From assembly GCA_947455995.1 (NCBI GenBank), contig CANGQA010000022.1, positions 1-36,121 of the forward strand: a stretch of DNA of 36,121 bases. Direction: 5' to 3'. Each line of letters starts with the position of its first letter. Position 1 is the stretch's first letter. Shown one piece after another: positions 19,285-29,940 of the stretch. The notes under the pieces were generated by a model. That model did not search any database. It worked only from the letters and a program-made list of their open reading frames with translations, and had not been told where the DNA came from. A program made the translations under genes and the position numbers. Source of the DNA: Hyphomicrobiales bacterium (GTDB lineage: Bacteria > Pseudomonadota > Alphaproteobacteria > Rhizobiales > Beijerinckiaceae).

Positions 19285-19733
19285 ACACCTGTCGAACCGA
19301 AACCACCCGCCCCACGATCGGACTCATCCAACACGTCAGCCTCGACGAGAAGGGCCTGGATGACCGGCGCAATCACCAGTTGGGCAATCCGCATGCCGCG
19401 TATGACCACGACATCCTCCTGCCCGTGATTGATCAGGATCACGCCGATTTCGCCGCGATAGTCACTGTCAATCGTGCCGGGTGCATTGACCAAAGTCACG
19501 CCCTGCTTCAAAGCAAGCCCCGAGCGGGGACGAACCTGTGCCTCGAAACCTTTGGGAAGTGCCAGCATCAGCCCCGTAGGCACCAGGGCGCGCGCACCGG
19601 CCTTCAGGGTCAGCGGCGCGTCCGCTGCAACAGCTGCTTGCAGATCCAGCCCTGCGGCCCCTGCGGTTTCATAGCGCGGGATCGGCAAATCTGCCGCATG
19701 GGGCATGCGCTTGATGGTCAGTGTGAGACTCAT
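19281..19733 (-). CDS. dut: dUTP pyrophosphatase
   Basis: It hydrolyses dUTP to dUMP and PPi, keeping uracil out of DNA and feeding thymidylate synthesis. It has 150 residues from ATG 19733, whose first bases overlap the coaBC stop (ATGA). A GTG two codons upstream is possible but less likely. All five trimeric dUTPase motifs are visible: [26 protein letters not shown] with the catalytic Asp, RIAQLV, and the C-terminal P-loop-like [10 protein letters not shown]. The coaBC-dut pair is widely conserved. Confidence 0.96.
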   Translation of the reverse strand: MSLTLTIKRMPHAADLPIPRYETAGAAGLDLQAAVAADAPLTLKAGARALVPTGLMLALPKGFEAQVRPRSGLALKQGVTLVNAPGTIDSDYRGEIGVILINHGQEDVVVIRGMRIAQLVIAPVIQALLVEADVLDESDRGAGGFGSTGV

Positions 19734-20971
19734 ACCCACCCCTCCCGATCAAGTGTTTTGACGATTTCGGCAACAAGCGCACGCGCCACCGCATCCTTGT
19801 CCATACGGGGCCAACTCTCGATTTCGGATACACCGGGGGACGAGCCAGTGCCCGAGGCGCGCACCAGATGCACGCTGTTGAAATCACCGCCCATAATCCC
19901 GGTAGCGGGACTGACATCATTGGCAATAATCCAGTCACACCCTTTACGCGCCAGCTTGGCCTTGGCATGCTCGATCACTGTTTCCGTCTCAGCGGCAAAG
20001 CCGATCACCAATCCGGGCCTGCCATTTTTTTTCTGTGAAACGGTGGCCAGAATGTCGGGATTTTCAACCAAAGCGAGCGGCGGCACACCGTCAACCGTCT
20101 TCTTGATTTTTTCCTGTCCGGCATTGACAACCCGCCAATCCGCCACCGCTGCGCAAAAGATCGCAACGTCGGCGGGCAAAGCCTGCTCAACGGCGTCAAG
20201 CATCTGCCGGGCTGTTTCCACATGCACCACTTCAACCCCCTGCGGATCGGGGACCGTCACCGGTCCGCTGATCAGGGTGACACGCGCTCCTGCCACAGCG
20301 GCAGCGCGGGCAATAGCGTGACCCTGCTTGCCGGAGGATCGATTGGCAATATAGCGCACCGGATCAAGCGGCTCATGGGTCGGGCCGGAAGTGATCAGCA
20401 CGTGCTGGCCCGCCAAAGGCCGATCGGCTGGCAAAAAATGGTGGACAATCGCAGCCAAAACGGCAGCCGGTTCAGCCATACGACCCGGGCCGAATTCACC
20501 GCAGGCCATCGCACCGTCATCTGGACCGACAAAACACACGCCATCCTCGAGCAAACGTCGATGATTGCGTTGGGTTGCCGGATGCTGCCACATGCGCACA
20601 TTCATGGCAGGCACCATCAGCACGGCCTTGTCCGTGGCCAACAAAGTGGTGGAGGCCAGATCATTCGCCAGTCCATTGGCTGCTTTGGCCATCAGATCGG
20701 CGGTGGCGGGAGCCACCACGACCAGATCGGCCGAACGCGACAATTCGATATGCCCCATAGCGGTTTCATCGGTCAGCGAAAAAAGATCCTCGTAGACCTT
20801 GTCTCCTGAGAGGCTGGCAAGAGACAGCGGTGTAACAAATTCGCTGCCTGCTTTGGTCAGAATGACCCGCACCGCACCGCCCTGCTTTTTGATCAGCCTG
20901 ATCAGTTCGAGGCATTTATAAGCCGCGATACCCCCGCCGATCACCAGTAAAACCCGTTTACCCTCTAGCAT
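19730..20971 (-). CDS. coaBC: Bifunctional phosphopantothenoylcysteine synthetase/decarboxylase
   Basis: It joins cysteine to 4'-phosphopantothenate (CoaB) and decarboxylates the product to 4'-phosphopantetheine (CoaC) in CoA synthesis. It has 413 residues from ATG 20971 ([19 protein letters not shown]), chosen because CGGAG lies upstream; an ATG at 20986 is also in frame. The CoaC part has the FMN site GGGIAAYK, the catalytic His in [12 protein letters not shown], the PAMNVRMW motif and Cys in [13 protein letters not shown]. The CoaB part has [23 protein letters not shown] and KIKK. It lies between ubiB (gap 23 bp) and dut (overlap 4 bp). Confidence 0.96.
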   Translation of the reverse strand: MLEGKRVLLVIGGGIAAYKCLELIRLIKKQGGAVRVILTKAGSEFVTPLSLASLSGDKVYEDLFSLTDETAMGHIELSRSADLVVVAPATADLMAKAANGLANDLASTTLLATDKAVLMVPAMNVRMWQHPATQRNHRRLLEDGVCFVGPDDGAMACGEFGPGRMAEPAAVLAAIVHHFLPADRPLAGQHVLITSGPTHEPLDPVRYIANRSSGKQGHAIARAAAVAGARVTLISGPVTVPDPQGVEVVHVETARQMLDAVEQALPADVAIFCAAVADWRVVNAGQEKIKKTVDGVPPLALVENPDILATVSQKKNGRPGLVIGFAAETETVIEHAKAKLARKGCDWIIANDVSPATGIMGGDFNSVHLVRASGTGSSPGVSEIESWPRMDKDAVARALVAEIVKTLDREGWV

Positions 20972-20994
20972 GGCCGACTCCGACATGATTGCTG

Positions 20995-22554
20995 TCAAAA
21001 CCCAAAAAGACCATAAGCCAACAAAGCGGCAATGACCCACAAGGCCAGATGCCCCTTGAAGGCTCCTTGCGCTTCCGCGCGGCCAATGGCCCTGATACTG
21101 GCCTCGTCCAATGCCACTCCGCGCCCCATCTGTTGAGCCAATTGCTCGGTCAGCACATCAGCACGCTGGATCAGTCCCGGCAGGGTCGCCACTGCCGAAG
21201 CCAGCGAAAGAGCACCGCGTCCAGCCTGTTCGGCCCGCCCCAAAACACCGAGATTACGGGTGATCCAATCCCGCACCACCGGTTCGGCGGTAGACCACAT
21301 ATCAAGCGAGGGATCCAGCGAGCGCCCGACCCCTTCCACCACGACCATGGTTTTTTGCAGCATGACCAATTCGGTCCTGGTTGCCATATCGAATAAGCCC
21401 GTGATTTCAAACAACAGGGTCAACAGCTTGGCCATCGAGATTTCGTCGGCCCGCCGGTTGTGGATTGGCTCGCCAATCGCGCGGATTGCCTGTGCGAATT
21501 CCTCGACACTATGACGGGCTGGCACATATCCTGCCTCGAAATGGACCTCGGCCACCCGTCGATAATCGCGGGTGATAAAGCCCAACAAAATTTCAGCCAG
21601 AAATCGCCGTTCCTTCAGACCCATGCGACCCATGATTCCGAAATCGACCGCGCAGAGGCGGCTTTGCGCATCCACAAACAAATTGCCCGGATGCATATCG
21701 GCATGGAAGAAACCATCCCGCAGCGCGTGACGCAAGAAAGACTGGATGACGACCTGTCCTAGCCTGATGCGGTCATGCCCGGCATCCCCAATCGCATCAA
21801 GATCGTTCAGAGGTATTCCGTCAATCCATTCCATGGTCAGAACATCGCGGGCGGTCCCATCCCAGTCGACCTCAGGCACACGGAATTCGGGGTCATCGGC
21901 GATGTTTTCGGCCATTTCTGACAAGGCTGCCGCCTCGAGCCGCAAATCCATTTCCATGGTCACCGAACGGGCCAATGTTTCGACCACCTCGCAAAAACGC
22001 AACCGCCGCGCTTCAACCGACATCAATTCGGCCTGCTGGGCCGCATAGGCCATGGCAGCCAGATCGCGCTGAAACCGGGCCCGTACCCCCGGGCGAAGCA
22101 CTTTGACAGCAACTTTGCGGCCATCGAGCGTTTCGGCACAATGGACCTGTGCAATCGAAGCGGCTGCAACCGGATCACTGAAACTGCGGAAAATGCTATC
22201 CAAAGGCTTGCCGAAAGCATTTTCGACCACCGATACTGCCACGTCCCTTGGAAAAGCAGGCAGACGATCTTGCAGGCTTTCGAGATCGCGCGCCACGCGA
22301 ATGCCGACCACATCAGGGCGCGTGGCAAGGAATTGTCCGATTTTGACATAGCTCGGACCAAGACGGGTCAGTGCGACCGCGAGTCTCTCGGCACCGCCGC
22401 CCAGATTGCTCCGCTCGATCATCCGGCCCAAACGGACAGCAAAACGCACCAGCCGAGGGGCGTCATCGACCGGCACCAAAGCCAGCGCACCCTCGCGCGC
22501 CAGCACATAACCGACACGAACCAGACGCAGAATGGGGATCAGGGCAAAAGACAC
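20995..22554 (-). CDS. ubiB: Ubiquinone biosynthesis accessory kinase-like protein UbiB
   Basis: Atypical ABC1/ADCK-family ATPase of the inner membrane required for ubiquinone synthesis. It has 519 residues. The family-specific KxGQ motif is KIGQFLATRPD, the alanine-rich loop is AAASIAQVH, the ATP lysine is in VAVKVLRP, and the catalytic and metal motifs are HADMHPGNLFV and AVDFG. The C-terminal hydrophobic segment LALWVIAALLAYGLFGF is a membrane anchor. It follows ubiE by 15 bp. Confidence 0.96.
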   Translation of the reverse strand: MSFALIPILRLVRVGYVLAREGALALVPVDDAPRLVRFAVRLGRMIERSNLGGGAERLAVALTRLGPSYVKIGQFLATRPDVVGIRVARDLESLQDRLPAFPRDVAVSVVENAFGKPLDSIFRSFSDPVAAASIAQVHCAETLDGRKVAVKVLRPGVRARFQRDLAAMAYAAQQAELMSVEARRLRFCEVVETLARSVTMEMDLRLEAAALSEMAENIADDPEFRVPEVDWDGTARDVLTMEWIDGIPLNDLDAIGDAGHDRIRLGQVVIQSFLRHALRDGFFHADMHPGNLFVDAQSRLCAVDFGIMGRMGLKERRFLAEILLGFITRDYRRVAEVHFEAGYVPARHSVEEFAQAIRAIGEPIHNRRADEISMAKLLTLLFEITGLFDMATRTELVMLQKTMVVVEGVGRSLDPSLDMWSTAEPVVRDWITRNLGVLGRAEQAGRGALSLASAVATLPGLIQRADVLTEQLAQQMGRGVALDEASIRAIGRAEAQGAFKGHLALWVIAALLAYGLFGF

Positions 22555-22569
22555 ATCAAGTCTCTATGG

Positions 22570-23385
22570 TTACAATTTCCAGCCCGAATGGAGGCGCACG
22601 ATACCGCCAGTCATAGGCTGATGGGTGACACGTTCAAAGCCGGCGGCCAGCATTTTTTCAGCGAAACCATCCGGCGTAGGAAATTTACGGATCGATTCCA
22701 CCAGATAACGGTAAGGTTCGGCATCGCCAGCAATCAGTTTGCCCAACACAGGCACGACATGGAAGGAATAGCGGTCATAAATCGCGTCAAATCCCGGAAT
22801 GTCGACCTGCGAGAATTCCAGCACCAACAAGCGTCCGCCGCGGCGCAAAACCCGATAGGCTTCCGCCAAAGCCATATCGATGCGCGGCACGTTGCGGATA
22901 CCAAAAGCGATCGTATAGGCATCATAATGGGCATCGGCGAACGGCAGGCTTTCGGCGTTTCCCTGCACAAAATCGATCTGGCGCGACAGTGCTTGAGGCA
23001 CCCGCTCGCGTCCGACAGCCAGCATTTCGCGGTTGATATCGCAGACGGTTGCGGTGCTGCCGCCGGCAGCTGCTTCCAACACACGAAAAGCGATGTCGCC
23101 GGTACCACCAGCCACATCAAGCAGTTTCAACGGCCTGACGCGGGAAGGCCGCAAAGCCGTCACCAAAGCATTTTTCCACACCCGGTGCAGACCCGCCGAC
23201 ATCACGTCATTCATGATATCGTAGCGGCGAGCAACCTTATGGAACACGTCATCGACAAGCCCTTGCTTGTCGTCAAGCCGCACGGTGGCAAAGCCGAAGT
23301 GGGTCTCATCCTCGACCACAGACGACGAACCATCGGACAATCGTGCGGTTAATGGTGCGGTCAATGTTGACTTGCCCTGCTTCAC
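22570..23385 (-). CDS. ubiE: Ubiquinone/menaquinone C-methyltransferase UbiE
   Basis: SAM-dependent methyltransferase of the quinone ring. It has 271 residues. The SAM loop is [14 protein letters not shown]. UbiE/COQ5 signatures are [34 protein letters not shown] and [10 protein letters not shown], and the typical end [13 protein letters not shown] is complete. The first 35 residues (Thr/Ser/Asp-rich) are longer than in many homologues, so an internal start is possible. It is the first gene of the ubiE-ubiB-coaBC-dut-rrf2 row and divergent from mutM. Confidence 0.97.
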   Translation of the reverse strand: MKQGKSTLTAPLTARLSDGSSSVVEDETHFGFATVRLDDKQGLVDDVFHKVARRYDIMNDVMSAGLHRVWKNALVTALRPSRVRPLKLLDVAGGTGDIAFRVLEAAAGGSTATVCDINREMLAVGRERVPQALSRQIDFVQGNAESLPFADAHYDAYTIAFGIRNVPRIDMALAEAYRVLRRGGRLLVLEFSQVDIPGFDAIYDRYSFHVVPVLGKLIAGDAEPYRYLVESIRKFPTPDGFAEKMLAAGFERVTHQPMTGGIVRLHSGWKL

Positions 23386-23535
23386 GGCAACCGTCCTATT
23401 TCAGATTAAAAGTATCATCTTCGTCCGAACCATAGCTTCAGATTGCGTAAAGTGCTATGGCTTTACCATCAAAAGTCATGTTTTACAGCCTTCTGCCATC
23501 CCGCTTATCCTTAAACCAGCTCCTTGAGACATGAA

Positions 23536-24405
23536 ATGCCTGAATTGCCGGAGGTTGAGACGGTCCGACGCGGCCTTGAACCCGTGATGGCGGGTGTAAA
23601 ACTGGTTCACGTCGAACAGCGCCGCGCCAATTTGCGGTTCGATTTTCCGCCCGATTTTGTCGCCCGCCTCGAAGGACGCACGATCACCGCGCTCGACCGT
23701 CGCGCCAAATATCTGCTTATCGCCCTCGACAGCGGCGAGATGCTTATGATCCATCTCGGCATGAGCGGCCGCATGACAATCCATCCGCCCGAGACCGAAG
23801 ACCCGACCACGATCGGTGACTTCCACCATCGGCAAGCCCATTATGCCAAGCATGATCATGTGGTGTTCCACCTCTCCAACCATCATCATGTCATTTATAA
23901 CGATCCGCGCCGTTTCGGCTTCATGACGCTGATCAGCAAGGGGGGGGTGAACAGCCATCCACTCTTGTGCGATCTCGGACCGGAACCGCTGGGCAATTCT
24001 TTCGATGCCGATCGGCTGGCCCATGCACTGGCGGGCAGTACGGCTCCGCTGAAATCAGCTTTGCTTGACCAGAAAAAGATTGCTGGCTTGGGTAATATCT
24101 ACGTATGCGAAGCACTGCATCGCGCCCGGTTATCGCCGTTCAGGTCCGCAGGCACGCTTGATCACCACCAGTGCGAGCAGCTGACCACCAGTATCCGTGC
24201 CGTCTTGCAGGAGGCCGTTGCCGCTGGCGGCTCCACTTTGAAGGACTACGCACAGGCTGACGGTTCTCTTGGCTATTTCCAGCATTCGTTTCGGGTCTAT
24301 GATCAGACAGGGCATGCCTGCCCGACACCGGGATGCAAAGGCCATATCGAACGACAGGTGCAGGCCGGCAGGTCGAGCTTTTTCTGCGCTATTTGCCAGA
24401 GCTGA
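23536..24405 (+). CDS. mutM: Formamidopyrimidine-DNA glycosylase (Fpg)
   Basis: Bifunctional glycosylase/AP lyase that removes 8-oxoguanine. It starts at ATG 23536 so that the mature enzyme begins with the catalytic Pro (PELPEVETVRRGL), with Glu next to it; the frame opens four codons earlier. It has 289 residues. The beta-hairpin lysine is in RRAKYLLIAL, the helix-two-turn-helix contains KKIAGLGNIYVCEALH, and the C-terminal zinc finger is CPTPGC and CAIC. Divergent mutM and ubiE share a 150-bp region. Confidence 0.97.
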   Translation: MPELPEVETVRRGLEPVMAGVKLVHVEQRRANLRFDFPPDFVARLEGRTITALDRRAKYLLIALDSGEMLMIHLGMSGRMTIHPPETEDPTTIGDFHHRQAHYAKHDHVVFHLSNHHHVIYNDPRRFGFMTLISKGGVNSHPLLCDLGPEPLGNSFDADRLAHALAGSTAPLKSALLDQKKIAGLGNIYVCEALHRARLSPFRSAGTLDHHQCEQLTTSIRAVLQEAVAAGGSTLKDYAQADGSLGYFQHSFRVYDQTGHACPTPGCKGHIERQVQAGRSSFFCAICQS

Positions 24406-24516
24406 CGGCGATCCATGCCGCATGATCTGCGTCAATCGTCTGACTATGGTTGATCGGATTGGATTGTTAGTCTAGCCACAGTCTCAAGCAGTCGGTGCAA
24501 CACAGGGGAGAAACCG

Positions 24517-25314
24517 ATGAGTGAAGCCGCCCACCATGCCACCACCTATGAAACCATCCTGACTTCTGTCGAGGGACGCGTCGCTGTCATCACGCTCAAC
24601 CGTCCACAAGCGCTTAATGCCCTCAATGTGCAAATCATCATGGAGATCAATCAGGCGCTCGACGGTTTCGACAAGGACCCCGCAATCGGCTGCATCATTA
24701 TCACCGGCTCCCCCAAAGCCTTCGCGGCAGGCGCCGACATCAAGGAAATGGCCAATCATAGCTATCCAGATACCTATCTCGAAGATTTTCTGGTGTCCTG
24801 GGATCGGATCGGGGTGCGCCGCACTCCGATCATCGCTGCTGTGGCCGGCTTTGCACTGGGTGGCGGTTGCGAACTGGCCATGATGTGCGATTTCATCATT
24901 GCCGCCGACAATGCGCAATTCGGCCAGCCTGAAATCAAGATCGGCGTGATGCCCGGATCGGGTGGCACCCAGCGCCTCACGCGCTTTATCGGCAAATCTA
25001 AAGCCATGGAGATGTGCCTGACAGGCCGCATGATGGATGCACAGGAGGCTGAACGCTCTGGTCTGGTCTCGCGCATCGTGCCTGTTGACGCTCTGCTGGC
25101 TGATGCGATGAAAACCGCCCAAACCATTGCCTCGATGTCACTTCCGATCGTCATGATGACTAAGGAAAGTGTCAACCGTGCCTATGAAACCTCGATGGCT
25201 GAAGGCATCAGATTCGAACGCCGCGTGTTCCATGGCATGTTTGCCACACATGACCAGAAAGAGGGCATGGCCGCCTTTATCGAAAAGCGCAAGCCGCAAT
25301 TCAAGAACCGCTGA
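24517..25314 (+). CDS. Enoyl-CoA hydratase (crotonase family)
   Basis: It hydrates 2-enoyl-CoA in beta-oxidation or related pathways. It has 265 residues, preceded by GGGGAG. The oxyanion-hole segments are [11 protein letters not shown] and [14 protein letters not shown]. The two catalytic glutamates sit in GGGCELAM and [15 protein letters not shown], so it should be an active hydratase. The C-terminal [21 protein letters not shown] is typical. Alphaproteobacteria commonly carry this gene next to mutM and rpsT; here only the mutM side is kept. The TSUP gene starts two bases after its stop. Confidence 0.94.
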   Translation: MSEAAHHATTYETILTSVEGRVAVITLNRPQALNALNVQIIMEINQALDGFDKDPAIGCIIITGSPKAFAAGADIKEMANHSYPDTYLEDFLVSWDRIGVRRTPIIAAVAGFALGGGCELAMMCDFIIAADNAQFGQPEIKIGVMPGSGGTQRLTRFIGKSKAMEMCLTGRMMDAQEAERSGLVSRIVPVDALLADAMKTAQTIASMSLPIVMMTKESVNRAYETSMAEGIRFERRVFHGMFATHDQKEGMAAFIEKRKPQFKNR

Positions 25315-25316
25315 TC

Positions 25317-26108
25317 ATGCCGCTTGATCCGGGATGGGATATTCTGGCTTTGCTCGGCCTTGCCGCCTTTGCCTCGGGCTTTGTCGATGCCATTGCCGGC
25401 GGCGGCGGCATGATCACCATGCCCGCTTTGCTTCTGGCCGGACTTGATCCGGTCTCGGCGGTGGCCACGAACAAGCTCCAGGGCGTTTTCGGCACAGGAT
25501 CATCAATGGTGGCCTATGCAAGGGCAGGGATGATCGACTGGAGACGGCTGCGCTGGATGATGGCTGGCGCCGGAATGGCTGGAATGGCGGGAGCTTTTGC
25601 GGTCAAAAGCCTGCCCGATCACGTCCTTAAAGCCCTGGTTCCGTTGCTGCTGTTGAGTGTGGCGATTTATTTTGCTTTCTCGCCCTCCTTGAAAGACGAA
25701 GATGCCCAGCAGCGGATGCGTCCTGTCGTATTCGGAGTCGTGCTTGTTTGGCCCGTAGCCTTTTATGACGGATTTTTTGGCCCCGGGGCAGGATCGTTCT
25801 ACCTGTTAGGCGGGGTGGCTTTACTCGGTTTCGGTGTTTTGCGGGCGGCAGCACAAACCAAAGCCCTCAATTTCGCCTCGAATCTGGCTTCGCTGGGCTT
25901 TTTCATCTCGCAGGGTCTGGTGGTTTGGACATTGGGATTGGTGATGGGCGCAGCTGCCTTTGCCGGTGCACAGGTCGGATCGCGTCTGGCCATTCGCCAC
26001 GGTGTTAAACTGATCAAGCCAATGCTGGTCATCATGTGTCTGGCGATAGCGGTGAAATTGATGCTGGACCCCGCCAATCCGCTGCGCCAGATCCTCGCCC
26101 CGCATTAA
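25317..26108 (+). CDS. TSUP-family (TauE/SafE) membrane permease
   Basis: A 263-residue inner-membrane protein with about eight helices. The first half has ASGFVDAIAGGGGMITMPALL and AVATNKLQGVFGTGSS, and the second half repeats this as YDGFFGPGAGSFYLLGGV and AQTKALNFASNLAS, the two-fold repeat typical of the family. TSUP proteins move sulfite, sulfoacetate, taurine or other organic anions; the substrate is not evident. It is most similar in layout to YfcA-type members. It is translationally close to the hydratase gene, with a weak hairpin terminator after it. Confidence 0.9.
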   Translation: MPLDPGWDILALLGLAAFASGFVDAIAGGGGMITMPALLLAGLDPVSAVATNKLQGVFGTGSSMVAYARAGMIDWRRLRWMMAGAGMAGMAGAFAVKSLPDHVLKALVPLLLLSVAIYFAFSPSLKDEDAQQRMRPVVFGVVLVWPVAFYDGFFGPGAGSFYLLGGVALLGFGVLRAAAQTKALNFASNLASLGFFISQGLVVWTLGLVMGAAAFAGAQVGSRLAIRHGVKLIKPMLVIMCLAIAVKLMLDPANPLRQILAPH

Positions 26109-26127
26109 AGGGCCAAAACGGCCCTTT
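26107..26127 (+). terminator. Hairpin after the TSUP gene
   Basis: AAAGGGCC (26107-26114) and GGCCCTTT (26120-26127) form a perfect 8-bp stem with a 5-base loop that overlaps the stop codon. Only three Ts follow, so termination may be partial, with read-through into argB possible. Confidence 0.55.
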
Positions 26128-26191
26128 CCGCGCACCCGAAAACCTTATACAAAGCCCCCGATCTGCTGTCCGATTTTGACTGGAGCCAACA

Positions 26192-27082
26192 ATGTCCGAG
26201 ATATCAGAACCCCATCTGCGCGCCGATGTCTTGATTCAAGCTTTGCCGCACATGCTGCGCTATGACGAGGCCACCATTGTCGTGAAATATGGCGGTCATG
26301 CCATGGGCGACGAACAGATGGCACGTCAATTTGCCCGCGATATGGTGTTGCTGGAACAATCAGGCGTAAATCCGGTGGTTGTGCACGGTGGCGGACCACA
26401 GATCGGGGCAATGCTGAACCGTCTCGGCATCAAGAGCGAATTTGCTGCCGGCCTGCGCATCACCGACCGCGCCACCGTCGAAGTCGTTGAAATGGTGCTG
26501 GCAGGATTGATCAACAAGCAGATCGTTGGCTTCATCAACAATGAAGGCGGTCGCGCCATCGGCCTGTGTGGCAAGGATGGCAATATGGTCACCGCCCGCA
26601 AGGTCACGCGCTCGATGGTCGATCCCTCCAGCCATATCGAAACCGTGGTTGATCTGGGCTTTGTCGGAGAACCCGAGCGGGTCGATACGGCTGTGTTGGA
26701 TGCCGTCCTGGGACGGGAACTCATCCCTGTGCTGGCCCCTGTCGCCAATGGTTCGGATGGCGAGACCTACAACATCAATGCCGATACTTTTGCAGGCGCG
26801 GTGGCAGGCAAGATGAAAGCCAAACGCTTGCTGCTTCTGACCGATGTGCCCGGCGTGTTGGACAAGAACAAGAACCTGATCAAGGAACTCAAGATCGACC
26901 AGATTCATGCCTTGATCGCCGATGGGACAATCACTGGCGGCATGATCCCCAAAGTCGAAACCTGCATTTATGCGCTGGAACAAGGCGTCGAAGGCGTGGT
27001 GATTCTGGATGGCAAAGTGCCGCATGCCGTTTTGCTGGAATTGCTGACAGACCATGGCTCCGGCACGCTGATCACCCGATGA
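26192..27082 (+). CDS. argB: N-acetylglutamate kinase
   Basis: It phosphorylates N-acetyl-L-glutamate in arginine synthesis. It has 296 residues; ATG 26192 has GGAG just upstream. The amino acid kinase fold shows [42 protein letters not shown] and [11 protein letters not shown]. The N-terminal extension before VVKYGG (about 30 residues) is of the kind found in the hexameric, arginine-inhibited enzymes, so feedback control by arginine is likely (family knowledge). Its stop overlaps the start of the HAD gene (ATGA). Confidence 0.96.
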   Translation: MSEISEPHLRADVLIQALPHMLRYDEATIVVKYGGHAMGDEQMARQFARDMVLLEQSGVNPVVVHGGGPQIGAMLNRLGIKSEFAAGLRITDRATVEVVEMVLAGLINKQIVGFINNEGGRAIGLCGKDGNMVTARKVTRSMVDPSSHIETVVDLGFVGEPERVDTAVLDAVLGRELIPVLAPVANGSDGETYNINADTFAGAVAGKMKAKRLLLLTDVPGVLDKNKNLIKELKIDQIHALIADGTITGGMIPKVETCIYALEQGVEGVVILDGKVPHAVLLELLTDHGSGTLITR

Positions 27083-27846
27083 GCGAGGGATCTGGTCCGA
27101 ACCATCCTCAGCCACCGGTCCAAGCCGGTGGACTTGCATCTGTTATGCCAGACCCGACCGCCACTGTACCGTTTTCAACGTGGATATTCGATCTCGACAA
27201 CACATTGTACCCGGCTGAATCGCGCCTCTGGCCACAGATTGATTTACGGATCACTCTGTTTCTCTCCCATTTTTTCGGGCTGGATGGCCTGTCTGCCCGC
27301 GCCTTGCAGAAACATTATTATTACCGCTACGGCACCACGCTGAACGGATTGATGGCCGAGCACGGCATCGATCCGCATCCCTATCTCGATTTCGCCCATG
27401 ACATCGATCTGGCCACTTTGGAGCCGGATCCCGCGCTCAACCATGCCATTGCCGCCTTGCCGGGACGCAAGCTGATCTTTACCAACGGATCACGCCGCCA
27501 TGCCAGTAATGTGACGAAAAAGCTCGGATTTGAAGAACATTTCGAGGCGGTATTCGACATTGTCGATGCCGAATTCATTCCAAAACCCCATCATGTGACC
27601 TATCAGCGGTTTCTCGACCAGCACGAGATCGATCCGCATACGGCAATCATGTTCGAAGACCTTGCCAAAAACCTGGAAGTGCCGCACCAGCTTGGCATGG
27701 CCACCGTTCTGGTTCTGCCCAAGCGGCACGATCCATTCCGTGAAAGCTTCGAGCAAAAGGCCGAAGTCGCGTCCTATATCCACCATAGCACCGATGATCT
27801 GGCCGGATTTTTGCGCAATATTATCCCCAAACCTCAGCCATCGTGA
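27079..27846 (+). CDS. HAD-superfamily hydrolase, pyrimidine 5'-nucleotidase-like
   Basis: A 255-residue HAD subfamily IA phosphatase. Motif I is FDLDNTLYP with the nucleophile Asp, motif II is [10 protein letters not shown], and motifs III and IV are [10 protein letters not shown] and IMFEDLAKN. The cap around [20 protein letters not shown] is that of the yeast Sdt1/pyrimidine 5'-nucleotidase group. The start overlaps argB by four bases, so it is co-translated. An internal Met (27142) before the HAD motif is another possible start. The argB-nucleotidase pairing is common in alphaproteobacteria; the metabolic reason is unknown to me. Confidence 0.88.
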   Translation: MSEGSGPNHPQPPVQAGGLASVMPDPTATVPFSTWIFDLDNTLYPAESRLWPQIDLRITLFLSHFFGLDGLSARALQKHYYYRYGTTLNGLMAEHGIDPHPYLDFAHDIDLATLEPDPALNHAIAALPGRKLIFTNGSRRHASNVTKKLGFEEHFEAVFDIVDAEFIPKPHHVTYQRFLDQHEIDPHTAIMFEDLAKNLEVPHQLGMATVLVLPKRHDPFRESFEQKAEVASYIHHSTDDLAGFLRNIIPKPQPS

Positions 27847-27919
27847 AGAAACTGGCGCTCAACGCCGAGCTTTGCTAGAGACGACGTAACAAGCAACCGC
27901 CAAACAAAGAGACAGCATC

Positions 27920-28765
27920 ATGCCGCATTCAGCCTTAGCCTCGATTATCGACAATGCCTGGGAAAACCGCGCCGATATCGGTCCGCAAACCCAAGGGGAA
28001 GTCCGCGATGCGGTCGTGTTTGCGCTCGATCTGGTCGACAAAGGAACACTGCGGGTCGCAGAGAAAATGGGCAACGAGGGCTGGCATGTCCACCAATGGC
28101 TGAAAAAGGCGGTTTTGCTGTCGTTCCGCCTCAATGACAACACCATCATCAAAAACGGCCCCGGCGATGCCGTCTGGTGGGACAAGGTACCGTCCAAATT
28201 CGATGGCTGGGATGCCACCCATTTCCGCGATGCCGGTTTTCGTGCCGTACCCAATTGCACCGTGCGCCGTGGCGCCTATATCGCTTCCGGCGTGATTTTG
28301 ATGCCCTCCTTCGTGAATATCGGAGCCTATGTCGACAGCGGCACTATGGTCGATACATGGGCCACGGTCGGTTCTTGTGCCCAGATCGGCAAAAACGTGC
28401 ATCTGTCGGGCGGCGTAGGCATCGGTGGTGTTTTGGAACCGTTGCAGGCAGGACCGACAATCATTGAGGACAATTGCTTTATCGGAGCCCGTTCCGAAGT
28501 GGTTGAAGGTGTGGTGATCGGCGAAGGCTCGGTGCTATCGATGGGCGTCTATATCGGCGCCTCGACCAAGATCATCGACCGCGCCACCGGCGAAGTGTTC
28601 ATCGGCCGCGTGCCACCTTATTCTGTGGTGGTCTCGGGCAATCTGCCGGGCAAGCCGCTGCCCAATGGCGAACCTGGTCCTTCGCTCTATTGCGCTGTCA
28701 TCGTCAAACGCGTCGATGCACAGACCCGTTCAAAGACCGCGATCAACGATCTGTTGCGGGATTGA
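27920..28765 (+). CDS. dapD: 2,3,4,5-Tetrahydropyridine-2,6-dicarboxylate N-succinyltransferase
   Basis: It succinylates tetrahydrodipicolinate on the path to meso-diaminopimelate and lysine. It has 281 residues. An N-terminal helical domain (1-100) is followed by a left-handed beta-helix of hexapeptide repeats, with [39 protein letters not shown] and [12 protein letters not shown]. The [12 protein letters not shown] and [21 protein letters not shown] segments are typical DapD. The gap to dapE is five bases. Confidence 0.97.
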   Translation: MPHSALASIIDNAWENRADIGPQTQGEVRDAVVFALDLVDKGTLRVAEKMGNEGWHVHQWLKKAVLLSFRLNDNTIIKNGPGDAVWWDKVPSKFDGWDATHFRDAGFRAVPNCTVRRGAYIASGVILMPSFVNIGAYVDSGTMVDTWATVGSCAQIGKNVHLSGGVGIGGVLEPLQAGPTIIEDNCFIGARSEVVEGVVIGEGSVLSMGVYIGASTKIIDRATGEVFIGRVPPYSVVVSGNLPGKPLPNGEPGPSLYCAVIVKRVDAQTRSKTAINDLLRD

Positions 28766-28770
28766 TAGGG

Positions 28771-29940
28771 ATGACGGTTGACCCGCGCGATCCGGTCGCC
28801 CTGACCCAAGCCCTTGTGCGCTGCCCCTCGGTTACCCCCGAGGAAGGTGGCGCCCTGAGCCTGATCGAGGATATGTTGAACCGCGCAGGATTTTCAACCA
28901 GTCGCAAAGTATTTTCGGATTCGGGAACACCCGATGTCGATAATCTCTATGCACGCATCGGCAGTGGGCATCCATGCCTGATGTTTGCAGGTCATACCGA
29001 TGTCGTCCCCACCGGCGATGTGAATGCCTGGACCTCCCCGCCTTTTTCCGGCGAGATCATCAAGGGCACATTGTACGGACGCGGCACCACTGACATGAAA
29101 GGTGGCGTTGCCGCCTCCATTGCCGCTTGTCTGCGCTTTCTGGAAGCCTGTCAGGGACAGTTTAATGGATCCATCGCATTTCTCCTGACCGGCGACGAGG
29201 AAGGCCCTGCCGTCAATGGCACGGTCAAATTGCTGGAATGGGCCAAGGCGCAAGGCGAAAGATGGGATCACTGCATCCTCGGAGAACCGACCAATCCAGA
29301 ACACTTGGGGGATATGATCAAGATCGGACGGCGCGGTTCGTTAACCGGCGTGGTCAGTGTACAGGGCAAACAGGGGCATGTGGCCTATCCTGATCTGGCG
29401 ATCAACCCGATCAGCGGATTGATGCGCTTGATGGCAGCCTTGAAGGATACGCCCCTTGATGCTGGCACAGAACACTTCGCACCTTCCAATCTCGAATTCA
29501 CCAGCGTGGATGTCGGCAATCCGGCCAGCAATGTGATTCCTCACACCGCACAGGCTGTTTTCAATGTCCGTTTCAACGATGTCTGGAGCTCGACGCGCCT
29601 GGCCGAAGCCTTGAGCCAGCGCTTACAGACTGCTGCAGGCAACGAGGTGCGCTATCAGGTGGAGTTCAAACCCACCAATGCCGAAGCCTTTCTGACGGCC
29701 CCCGGTCCGTTTGTGGAAATGGTGGCCGATGTGGTGGCCACCCAAACCGGAATGACACCGAAACTGTCGACGACAGGGGGCACATCGGATGCCCGCTTTA
29801 TCAAAAATTATTGCCCGGTATTGGAATTCGGTCTGGTCGGCCAGACCATGCACCAGATCGACGAGCGCGTAGAAACGGCTGATCTGGTTGAGTTGACCAG
29901 CATTTATCAAGCCGTCCTGGAGCGCTATTTTCAGGCGTAA
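28771..29940 (+). CDS. dapE: Succinyl-diaminopimelate desuccinylase
   Basis: Zinc-dependent M20 hydrolase that removes succinate from N-succinyl-LL-DAP. It starts at ATG 28771 ([20 protein letters not shown]), giving 389 residues; the frame is open further upstream within dapD, but that is overlap. Metal ligands are in [33 protein letters not shown] and the C-terminal [11 protein letters not shown]. The dimerisation domain lies between. It is directly downstream of dapD, so the two probably form one unit. The stop region overlaps the truA stop on the other strand by ten bases. Confidence 0.96.
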   Translation: MTVDPRDPVALTQALVRCPSVTPEEGGALSLIEDMLNRAGFSTSRKVFSDSGTPDVDNLYARIGSGHPCLMFAGHTDVVPTGDVNAWTSPPFSGEIIKGTLYGRGTTDMKGGVAASIAACLRFLEACQGQFNGSIAFLLTGDEEGPAVNGTVKLLEWAKAQGERWDHCILGEPTNPEHLGDMIKIGRRGSLTGVVSVQGKQGHVAYPDLAINPISGLMRLMAALKDTPLDAGTEHFAPSNLEFTSVDVGNPASNVIPHTAQAVFNVRFNDVWSSTRLAEALSQRLQTAAGNEVRYQVEFKPTNAEAFLTAPGPFVEMVADVVATQTGMTPKLSTTGGTSDARFIKNYCPVLEFGLVGQTMHQIDERVETADLVELTSIYQAVLERYFQA

